33,899 nucleotides of DNA from a virus: positions 1-33,899 of IMG/VR virus record IMGVR_UViG_3300030098_003618; one strand, 5' to 3'. The position numbers and the translations under genes are program-made. Under the pieces are notes generated by a model that worked only from the letters and a program-made list of their open reading frames with translations, searched no databases and was not told the DNA's origin. Position 1 is the first letter of the stretch. Every line of letters begins with the position of its first letter. Shown in pieces: positions 6,205 through 10,945 of the stretch.

Positions 6205-6858
6205 ATGAATATTGATTTATTTGGAAATAAAATAAAAAACAAAAGCTATAGAGCTTTAAGGCATGATATTACGAGAAGTAAACAAAAAGCTAATTCAATA
6301 GAAACACATCACCCAGATTATAAAATAAATCAAATAAATAGTTACTTGGTAGGGAATAAAAGTTTACCTGAAAAAGATAAAGTTAAAATTTTAGAACTTT
6401 TTGCAGGAAGAGGGAATTTAACAAAGATATATGATAACATTGGAAAGGTAGAGGCTTACGATAAAACCCATTTAAAAACTGGTGATAGTTATAAAGTTTT
6501 TCATAAACTTATTTATAAAAGAAAAAAATACAACATAATAGATCTTGATCCCTATGGCTTTCCTAATAGATTTTTTCCAGATATTTTTTTACTTATAGAC
6601 AAGGGGTTTTTAATTATAACAATGCCAAAACCTTATGTTAATATATTAAATGGAATAACTAAAACACATCTATCCTCTTATTACGGTGTTTACAATCCAA
6701 GTAAAATGCAAGTTATAGAAAGAATATGCACATGGGGTCTTTGTCATTGGAGAAAGGTTACATTGCTAAATACGGTAAAGTTTGATAAGATGTGGAGATT
6801 TTTATTTGAGGTTGAAAAAGTAAAAGCTACAGATTATACTGGAGTAAAAAATAAATAA
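6205..6858 (+). CDS. SAM-dependent methyltransferase, Trm1-like motif
   Basis: 217 residues from ATG 6205, one base after the upstream stop; ATG 6196 would add three residues and overlap that stop. Neither has a good SD. Motif I is KILELFAGRGNLT (residues 61-73), the SAM-binding loop; motif IV is DLDPYG (113-118), followed by FLLIDKGFLIITMPKPYV. DLDPYG is the hallmark of the tRNA guanine-N2 methyltransferase Trm1 group, while DNA amino-methyltransferases usually show (D/N)PP(Y/F). It may modify tRNA or another nucleic acid. The gene is visibly more AT-rich, with many AAA, ATA and TTT codons, than its neighbours, suggesting separate acquisition. Confidence 0.65.
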   Translation: MNIDLFGNKIKNKSYRALRHDITRSKQKANSIETHHPDYKINQINSYLVGNKSLPEKDKVKILELFAGRGNLTKIYDNIGKVEAYDKTHLKTGDSYKVFHKLIYKRKKYNIIDLDPYGFPNRFFPDIFLLIDKGFLIITMPKPYVNILNGITKTHLSSYYGVYNPSKMQVIERICTWGLCHWRKVTLLNTVKFDKMWRFLFEVEKVKATDYTGVKNK

Positions 6859-6864
6859 ATGTAA

Positions 6865-7038
6865 ATGTATAAAATAAAAAGAAACGAACCATGTCCCTGT
6901 GAAAGTGGAAAGAAGTGGAAGAAGTGTTGTATGTCAAGGTTCGGCAGATACTTTGAAAGAGACTACGGAGATGCATATTATAAGCACATGGTTAAAATTA
7001 TGAAGGAGAGCAAGGATGACGATAACAAAGAGGGATAA
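6865..7038 (+). CDS. SEC-C zinc-motif microprotein (57 aa)
   Basis: ATG 6865 to TAA 7036-7038. Residues 7-22, NEPCPCESGKKWKKCC, are an almost perfect SEC-C motif (CxCxSGxKxKxCC), the Zn knuckle known from the SecA tail and many small proteins. The rest is short, charged and helical (RYFERDYGDAYYKHMVKIMK). No SD stands out, so translation may be coupled to the methyltransferase that ends 6 bases upstream. SEC-C proteins often bind nucleic acid or ribosome-associated partners; here the target is unknown. Confidence 0.75.
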   Translation: MYKIKRNEPCPCESGKKWKKCCMSRFGRYFERDYGDAYYKHMVKIMKESKDDDNKEG

Positions 7039-7234
7039 GTATATAACACACAGAATGATTTTAGATTACTACAGAGACTTTTTAAATAGATACGAGTCAG
7101 TAGGTGTGGGAAATAGAACTGAGTACAATACAGTGGTCACTCAACGAATGATTGACCTAACAAGGGAGAGACTGCATGAGCTACAAACTGGCAGATCTAT
7201 CCGTAAATTAAAGCTAAGGAGTGGATTGAAATGA
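7016..7234 (+). CDS. Small basic hypothetical protein
   Basis: 72 residues from ATG 7016, which overlaps the SEC-C gene by 23 bases and has AAGGAG upstream. Sequence is polar and basic: MTITKRDKYITHRMILDYYR, then YNTVVTQRMIDLTRERLHEL, ending RKLKLRSGLK. It is probably helical and may bind nucleic acid. I do not recognise it. The next gene starts with an ATGA overlap. Confidence 0.5.
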   Translation: MTITKRDKYITHRMILDYYRDFLNRYESVGVGNRTEYNTVVTQRMIDLTRERLHELQTGRSIRKLKLRSGLK

Positions 7235-7518
7235 AAATCGAAAACTATAAACCGATCAATAAAGGCACACTTAAGGCAGTGTTTACACTGGTAACAAACG
7301 AAGGACTGAAGATCAGAGGCATGAAGGTTATTGATGGAATGAACGGTCTCTTTGTAGGATCACCCAGTGAAAAGAGAGAGGTTAATGGAGAGGCTAAGTA
7401 CTTTGATACTGTGTTTATTCCAAACGGTAAGGATGGAGATCCCAATGTGCAAGATAAGTTGCAGGATCTAGTCAATCAAAACAGTGACCCGGTAGGAGAT
7501 GATGACCTACCTTATTGA
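7231..7518 (+). CDS. SpoVG-like protein with SSB-like acidic tail
   Basis: 95 residues, ATGA overlap with the gene before. Residues 13-46 (TLKAVFTLVTNEGLKIRGMK, then VIDGMNGLFVGSPS) match the SpoVG core, where the typical block is 'RVIDGxNGLFVAMPS'. SpoVG proteins are small dimers that bind DNA and RNA. The protein ends with DPVGDDDLPY, close to the DDDIPF tip by which bacterial SSB recruits repair proteins. I infer a single-strand or nucleic-acid binding protein that substitutes for SSB in this phage. The following reading frame begins inside the tail-coding bases at 7499. Confidence 0.7.
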   Translation: MKIENYKPINKGTLKAVFTLVTNEGLKIRGMKVIDGMNGLFVGSPSEKREVNGEAKYFDTVFIPNGKDGDPNVQDKLQDLVNQNSDPVGDDDLPY

Positions 7519-7732
7519 AGTATATAAGAAGATAAACAAGGAGCTCCAGATTCACAACAAGAGTCTGGAGACATCCCTTGACTATTATAAAGAGATGTTT
7601 AAATCTGCTGATAGTATTATTGAAATATTTAAACAGGGAGACAGGCTCCCAGAGGTAACTAAAGAGTATGAAAAGCAAAAGGAAAGGCTGACTAAGAAAT
7701 ATGAAGATCTACTTAGTAACACTTCCGAATGA
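7499..7732 (+). CDS. Coiled-coil hypothetical protein
   Basis: 77 residues from ATG 7499 (or 7502, in tandem), overlapping the SpoVG-like gene by 20 bases, with TAGGAG directly before; the second ATG has the better spacing. The protein is almost wholly helical and charged (YLIEVYKKINKELQIHNKSL, then KEYEKQKERLTKKYEDLLSN). No recognised domain. Probably a small oligomeric partner protein. Confidence 0.5.
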   Translation: MMTYLIEVYKKINKELQIHNKSLETSLDYYKEMFKSADSIIEIFKQGDRLPEVTKEYEKQKERLTKKYEDLLSNTSE

Positions 7733-7907
7733 GGAGATGGTATTTTTTGAGACAATCCAAGAGGCTATGCACTTTTGGGATGAGGTCGTTTCTCCATATG
7801 TAGATGAGCATGCAGAGGTAGTAGAGATGCATTTCAATGAGGAAGAGATTGAGGGTGAGACAAAGGAAGAGTTTGTTAACCACTTAAACAAGCACGGTAT
7901 AAACTAG
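7701..7907 (+). CDS. Small acidic hypothetical protein
   Basis: 68 residues; ATG 7701 overlaps the previous gene by 32 bases. It reads MKIYLVTLPNEEMVFFETIQ, then EAMHFWDEVVSPYVDEHAEV, then FNEEEIEGETKEEFVNHLNK. The alternation of short strands and an acidic helix suggests a compact alpha-beta fold. It is strongly acidic, as DNA-mimic or anti-host proteins often are, but nothing specific supports such a role. Confidence 0.5.
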   Translation: MKIYLVTLPNEEMVFFETIQEAMHFWDEVVSPYVDEHAEVVEMHFNEEEIEGETKEEFVNHLNKHGIN

Positions 7908-7916
7908 GAGACAACA

Positions 7917-8081
7917 ATGACATTCTTATTATTTACAGTTATTGCAGTTTTAATTTTTATCATATTCCTGCAATCAATATCAAGAGATATAATGAAAGCA
8001 GACTTAGATTTTTACAAGAACGAGCACGAACTAAACAAAGAACAAACAATAGATGAGATAGAGTCACCTTATGAAACATAA
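7917..8081 (+). CDS. Small membrane protein (54 aa)
   Basis: ATG 7917 with AGGAG at 7906-7910 (6-base spacing) to TAA 8079-8081. Residues 2-21 (TFLLFTVIAVLIFIIFLQSI) make a strong N-terminal membrane helix. The remainder is hydrophilic and acidic (MKADLDFYKNEHELNKEQTI, then DEIESPYET), probably cytoplasmic. The stop overlaps the next ATG by 11 bases. Function unknown. Confidence 0.65.
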   Translation: MTFLLFTVIAVLIFIIFLQSISRDIMKADLDFYKNEHELNKEQTIDEIESPYET

Positions 8082-8358
8082 AGACGATGTTAACCAATAT
8101 AAACTAGATGAGGCTGAAAGACAGAAGAAAAAAGATTGCAGTCCTACTGATAACCAAAATGTAACTGGTTGGGAGAAGTACAGGTCACAGGGAAAGGGAG
8201 ACAAGAACAGAATAAGAGGGTGGTACAATGAAGAAATCTCGGAAAGGCTCAAACAAATCTTCGGCAAAAAGGGCAAGCAGAAGGAAGAAGTTAGCAAGCA
8301 AGAGGAAGACACTGGTAAAGAAACTGGACACGATAGTAAGCCAGATAGTAAGGACTAG
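8071..8358 (+). CDS. Small highly charged hypothetical protein
   Basis: 95 residues from ATG 8071. The N-terminal two-thirds has a distinct pattern (DEAERQKKKDCSPTDNQNVT, then GWEKYRSQGKGDKNRIRGWY) that looks like a conserved folded core. The C-terminal third is low-complexity Lys/Glu/Asp. The gene overlaps the NinG-like gene by 131 bases in another frame. The low-complexity end may be imposed by the NinG frame. I believe the gene is real, since the core is not shadow-like, but its function is unknown. Confidence 0.5.
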   Translation: MKHKDDVNQYKLDEAERQKKKDCSPTDNQNVTGWEKYRSQGKGDKNRIRGWYNEEISERLKQIFGKKGKQKEEVSKQEEDTGKETGHDSKPDSKD

Positions 8359-8665
8359 AGATGAATACTGTGTACAGTGTGGAACCCCAGAGAATTTAAC
8401 TTGTGGACATATATTCAGTAGAAGGTCATACTCTACAAGGTGGGATCTAAACAACTGCTTTGCACAGTGTTGGTCACACAACTTTCAACACAGCTACGAT
8501 AACTACGACTACTACAAGTGGTACCAAGATAAGTTTGGTGAGGATAGGTTTACTGAGCTTAGGAAACAGTTTAAGGCACCCAGAAGGTTTACCATTATAG
8601 ACCTTGAAGAGCTGTATGAAAGGATGGTAGAGTTTAAAGATTTACTTGAGAGGTCAAAGCAATGA
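8228..8665 (+). CDS. NinG/Rap-like recombination endonuclease
   Basis: 145 residues from ATG 8228, preceded by GAGGGTGG. A very basic N-terminus (residues 2-32, Lys/Arg/Ser-rich) leads to DEYCVQCGTPENLTCGHIFS, then RWDLNNCFAQCWSHN, and a C-terminal helix, RRFTIIDLEELYERM. This follows the lambda NinG layout: CxxCG, (A/C)GH, RxxxxN, C-x-x-C/H. The last metal ligand pair is C-W-S-H here rather than CxxC. NinG (Rap) proteins cut branched recombination intermediates and fit with the annealing protein and exonuclease of this phage. A later start is possible because the basic leader overlaps another gene. Confidence 0.75.
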   Translation: MKKSRKGSNKSSAKRASRRKKLASKRKTLVKKLDTIVSQIVRTRDEYCVQCGTPENLTCGHIFSRRSYSTRWDLNNCFAQCWSHNFQHSYDNYDYYKWYQDKFGEDRFTELRKQFKAPRRFTIIDLEELYERMVEFKDLLERSKQ

Positions 8666-8850
8666 AATCAAAATACTTAGAATGGGGTCGTTTAAACGAT
8701 CAGGTAGACACAGTTATAAGAGATGCAGAGATACGAGCATATTGGAATGGTTTAGAGCATGCAGATAAGACCTATAACGAAAGAATCTCGATAGTCAAAG
8801 CAGAGTTCAACATATCGAGATCCTTAATTGAGAAATGCTTATATCTTTAG
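8662..8850 (+). CDS. Small hypothetical protein, last gene of early operon
   Basis: 62 residues with an ATGA overlap to the NinG-like gene. It reads MKSKYLEWGRLNDQVDTVIR, then DAEIRAYWNGLEHADKTYNE, then IVKAEFNISRSLIEKCL. The C-terminal part ('IxxxFNISxSxIEKxL') could be a short helix-turn-helix. The stop overlaps the stop of the convergent leftward gene (CTTTAG), and no terminator separates the two. Confidence 0.5.
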   Translation: MKSKYLEWGRLNDQVDTVIRDAEIRAYWNGLEHADKTYNERISIVKAEFNISRSLIEKCLYL

Positions 8851-9233
8851 AGCTCTTTGTACTCAGCCATCAGCTCTTCTTCGTGCTCTGCTACTAGCTT
8901 TTCTTCAAGCAGTTCGTTCCTAGAGAACTCTCTGTTGGGTAGCTTGGCTAGGTATCTTATGTGGTTCATTACCTGAGCCTCTGTCTGCCAACCTTTAACA
9001 CCTGCTACAGTTTTCTCTGTGCTTGAGGATAGCATCTCAAATGTGTTAATCCCATCCCCATATAGACCACCATAATTGCTCACTGTTTTGTTGTTACCAC
9101 CAAAGGGTGCACCTACTAAAGACACCCAGTGTCCGTTGTCTAACTCTATCTTAGCAATTACACCATTAGATGCACTAGGGTGAGGTGTAAACTTAATATC
9201 TTTAAAGCTCTTAGGGTTTCTAGTCTTAATCAT
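8847..9233 (-). CDS. Only leftward gene; hypothetical, possibly regulatory
   Basis: 128 residues, ATG at 9233-9231 with AAGGAG (complement of 9241-9246) 7 bases upstream. The core (FTPHPSASNGVIAKIELDNG, then HWVSLVGAPFGGNNKTVSNY, then YGDGINTFEMLSSS) looks like a beta-rich fold seen in small phage proteins with 'xFDNGxxVSVVxGxxxYxDGxxTFEV'; function unknown to me. The C-terminus is acidic and helical. It has its own promoter-like sequence and a perfect 16-bp palindrome just upstream (9254-9269). That arrangement suggests an autoregulated early protein, but I see no clear DNA-binding motif. Confidence 0.65.
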   Translation of the reverse strand: MIKTRNPKSFKDIKFTPHPSASNGVIAKIELDNGHWVSLVGAPFGGNNKTVSNYGGLYGDGINTFEMLSSSTEKTVAGVKGWQTEAQVMNHIRYLAKLPNREFSRNELLEEKLVAEHEEELMAEYKEL

Positions 9234-9253
9234 TACTTGTCTCCTTGTTTGAT

Positions 9254-9269
9254 TGTAGTAATTACTACA
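9254..9269. promoter_or_regulatory. 16-bp perfect palindrome (operator candidate)
   Basis: TGTAGTAATTACTACA is perfectly self-complementary. It lies 21-36 bases before the leftward start codon and directly after the promoter-like -10, where it would cover the transcription start. This is the classic position for an autoregulatory repressor site. No second copy was noticed elsewhere. Confidence 0.6.
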
Positions 9270-9270
9270 G

Positions 9271-9300
9271 AATATATTATGAATAAATAATTAAATCCAA
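9271..9300 (-). promoter_or_regulatory. Promoter candidate for the leftward gene
   Basis: Read leftward: TTGGAT (9300-9295), 18 bases, then TATATT (9276-9271). The -10 matches sigma-70 in 5 of 6 and the -35 in only 3 of 6. The spacing is acceptable and the surrounding bases are AT-rich. The palindrome begins 1 base after the -10. The evidence is moderate at best. Confidence 0.4.
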
Positions 9301-9324
9301 GAAAAAACTTACTTGTCGAGGGAA

Positions 9325-9348
9325 AATAATATTTAATAATATTTAATA
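9325..9348. repeat. AT-rich 10-bp tandem repeat
   Basis: AATAATATTT is repeated at 9325-9334 and 9335-9344, with a partial third copy AATA at 9345-9348. The period is about one helical turn, and the DNA here has no G or C for 24 bases. It would unwind easily, as in the unwinding element of an origin or an UP-type promoter element. Confidence 0.55.
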
Positions 9349-9352
9349 GTTA

Positions 9353-9488
9353 GGTGCTATTAAACTTAAAGACCCCTAGTCCTATATGTTGTGTTTATTG
9401 TGGTTACTCCTCGATGACCCCCTAATCGACCCCCTCCCTAATTCTCCCCCTACCAAAACCCCTACCTACTAACTCAGTTAATAGCACC
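9353..9488. repeat. 11-bp inverted repeat flanking the C-rich tract
   Basis: GGTGCTATTAA at 9353-9363 and its exact reverse complement TTAATAGCACC at 9478-9488, 114 bases apart, bracket the C-rich tract. The right arm overlaps the first TAACTCAGTTA palindrome. It may be a pair of protein sites or a large stem. Confidence 0.45.
9418..9462 (-). other. G-quadruplex-capable tract
   Basis: The top strand has C-runs of 5, 5, 3, 5 and 4 (9418-9422, 9430-9434, 9436-9438, 9446-9450, 9459-9462). On the bottom strand the first four give four G-runs of at least 3 with loops of 7, 1 and 7, a canonical quadruplex pattern. The top strand from about 9408 to 9466 is almost free of G, which is unlike the rest of the genome. 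Confidence 0.6.
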
Positions 9489-9525
9489 AAACCAATGAGT
9501 GAAACACACCGACTAACTCAGTTAA
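9468..9525. promoter_or_regulatory. Paired operator-like repeats 44 bp apart
   Basis: ACTAACTCAGTTAA occurs at 9468-9481 and 9512-9525. Each contains the palindrome TAACT-C-AGTTA. Centre-to-centre distance is 44 bp, about four helical turns, so two dimers would sit on the same face of the DNA. Likely binding sites for a phage or host regulator. Confidence 0.5.
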
Positions 9526-9616
9526 ACGGTTCACGAGGAGCTAAAGAAAATAATAAAGAAAACTTAAATAAAGAGTGTGCATTGCCTTCTTGCCTTCTTG
9601 TAAAGTTAACCCTCTG

Positions 9617-9638
9617 AACCTTATTAAAATATAAGGTT
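9617..9638 (+). other. 8-bp hairpin before the packaging operon
   Basis: AACCTTAT (9617-9624) and ATAAGGTT (9631-9638) form a perfect 8-bp stem with the loop TAAAAT. No T-run follows. TATACT at 9644-9649 and TATAAA at 9649-9654 lie just downstream and could be -10 boxes, but I find no good -35. The first packaging gene starts at 9673. Confidence 0.4.
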
Positions 9639-9672
9639 ACCTATATACTATAAAATGCCGAAATTATGAGCA

Positions 9673-9936
9673 ATGGAAGGTGTATTATATTTTATACTAG
9701 GTTTAACGAGTGGTGCTGGCATCACCTTTTTATCTTTTAAATATGGTGCACATACTTATGAGAAAGCAATCATAAGAATTACAGAACCTCCAGTGGTTAC
9801 CAGTGATAAAGAAGTTAACCCAGACGAATCTATACCATATAACTGGGAAGAGGCAGAAGACAACATGAACCTATCATTCGATGACCCAACCAGCTTTGGT
9901 GTACTCAAAGGAGACGATGATGACCAAAGGAACTAA
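9673..9936 (+). CDS. Small membrane protein ahead of terminase
   Basis: 87 residues from ATG 9673. Residues about 4-23 (VLYFILGLTSGAGITFLSFK) form one membrane helix. The rest is soluble and acidic, ending GVLKGDDDDQRN. It has no clear SD and is the first gene after the control region, so it may be translated from a short-leader message. I do not recognise it. A Gly-rich single helix with an acidic tail is common for small phage early or accessory proteins. Confidence 0.5.
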   Translation: MEGVLYFILGLTSGAGITFLSFKYGAHTYEKAIIRITEPPVVTSDKEVNPDESIPYNWEEAEDNMNLSFDDPTSFGVLKGDDDDQRN

Positions 9937-10147
9937 ACCCTCAATAGTACATAGAATGGCAATCAAACTACTCAAAGACACTACAGTGTTCAACGACATT
10001 ATAAACGGTGCCTGTGGTGAGGCTTATGACATAGGCTACAAGTCTGGACTAGAAGAGGGCATGAAGATCAATGGTACACCGACCAGAAAGATCAAGAGAG
10101 CCATAAAGAATGCTTATAACAAGAGCAACCTCAAAACAGGAGAATAA
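9920..10147 (+). CDS. Small hypothetical protein
   Basis: 75 residues from ATG 9920, with AAAGGAG at 9907-9913 and 6-base spacing; ATG 9917 is an in-frame alternative with worse spacing. It overlaps the membrane-protein gene by 17 bases. It reads PSIVHRMAIKLLKDTTVFND, then GEAYDIGYKSGLEEGMKING, then a basic end (TRKIKRAIKNAYNKSNLKTG). Helical, DNA-contact possible. It precedes the terminase small subunit by 3 bases; function unknown. Confidence 0.5.
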   Translation: MTKGTKPSIVHRMAIKLLKDTTVFNDIINGACGEAYDIGYKSGLEEGMKINGTPTRKIKRAIKNAYNKSNLKTGE

Positions 10148-10150
10148 CAG

Positions 10151-10465
10151 GTGAGCACAACAAGATCATCTAACGGTACATTTAAGAAGGGTCAGAGTGG
10201 TAATCCCGGTGGAAGACCAAAGAAGGGATCCACCATTGTAGACTCTTTTAGAAACGATCCCAAGTGTGAGGATGTAATCAGTAAACTAATAGGCATAGCA
10301 TCAACACTGGGAACCAAAGACCAACACCCTGATGCAATGGCTTGCACCAAGCTAGTAGTAGAAAGAATAGTACCTGCACTTAAATCCTCAGAGATGAAGA
10401 TACAGAGTGATGATAGTTCAGGATTTGTATTTTTACCTAAACAACAAAACAGTGAGCAATCATAA
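10151..10465 (+). CDS. Terminase small subunit-like protein (DUF5681 type)
   Basis: 104 residues from GTG 10151 with AGGAG upstream. The N-terminus, residues 9-25, reads NGTFKKGQSGNPGGRPK, the DUF5681 signature 'FxxGxSGNPxGRPK' that is commonly encoded next to large terminases. A helical region follows (IVDSFRNDPKCEDVISKLIG, then MACTKLVVERIVPAL) and a polar tail. The position two genes before the large terminase supports a DNA-recognition subunit. The pac or cos site it binds might lie in or near this gene. Confidence 0.65.
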   Translation: MSTTRSSNGTFKKGQSGNPGGRPKKGSTIVDSFRNDPKCEDVISKLIGIASTLGTKDQHPDAMACTKLVVERIVPALKSSEMKIQSDDSSGFVFLPKQQNSEQS

Positions 10466-10477
10466 GAGGAGATAAGT

Positions 10478-10939
10478 ATGGCAAGTATGTGGGATAAACT
10501 AAAGAAAATAGTAATGGGTAGTGGTGGACCTGTTAAGCCTGTTAAAAAGATTAAAACAGATTCAAATAAATACCTTAAAAAGCTAAGAGAGAAACAGAGT
10601 CCATCTGCAAAGGTAATAAAACAGGGAAAGGATATTGATAAGTTTGCTAAGAAAGAAGTAATTAGAGGGAAGGATGCCACAGGAAGGCAGACTGTACAGA
10701 CTAAGTACACACCAGTAGTTGAGAAGACTAAGGGTGGTGACTACGAGAAATATGGTAAAGACACCAAGACTGCTCAGTCTTTTAGAGATGCATTTGCAAA
10801 AGCAAGAGGTCTATGGAAGAAAGGCAAAGGTGGAGACACATTTGAATGGGAGGGTAAGAAGTACTCTGTACAAACAGCAGATGATAAGAAGAGAAAAGAA
10901 AAGTTTAAAAAGATCTTACCTTATATGAAGGGAATGTAG
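10478..10939 (+). CDS. Lys-rich protein with SFxxAF...WxGKxY motif
   Basis: 153 residues; ATG 10478 with GAGGAG upstream. The first 95 residues are Lys/Gly-rich and probably extended. From Ser101 comes SFRDAFAKARGL, then FEWEGKKY (122-129). This two-part motif recurs at the C-terminus of the ejection-type protein at 24303 (SFGEAF at 213, FSWKGKRY at 229), and a shorter relative, FRHSGKTY, lies at residue 92 of the protein at 14788. I recall this pattern at the ends of small podovirus virion proteins; its role is unknown. Sitting between the two terminase genes, it may be a virion or packaging accessory protein. Confidence 0.6.
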   Translation: MASMWDKLKKIVMGSGGPVKPVKKIKTDSNKYLKKLREKQSPSAKVIKQGKDIDKFAKKEVIRGKDATGRQTVQTKYTPVVEKTKGGDYEKYGKDTKTAQSFRDAFAKARGLWKKGKGGDTFEWEGKKYSVQTADDKKRKEKFKKILPYMKGM

Positions 10940-10945
10940 TAGTGG

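Larger units (their letters stand above)
9234..9672. other. 439-base non-coding control region
   Basis: No coding frame of credible length. The region separates the leftward gene from the rightward packaging/structural operon and holds a dense set of elements listed separately: palindrome, promoter-like sequence, AT tandem repeat, inverted repeat, C-tract, paired operator-like repeats and a hairpin. A short tandem duplication TTGCCTTC lies at 9582-9597. It is the longest gene-free stretch of the window and a candidate for divergent control, a second origin or a packaging site. Confidence 0.8.

Noticed and set aside
10192-10710. 172-codon leftward open frame over the small terminase region
   Set aside because: It covers the DUF5681-type gene and the next SD-led gene on the other strand, and its Leu/Ser/Phe-rich composition is that of a shadow.
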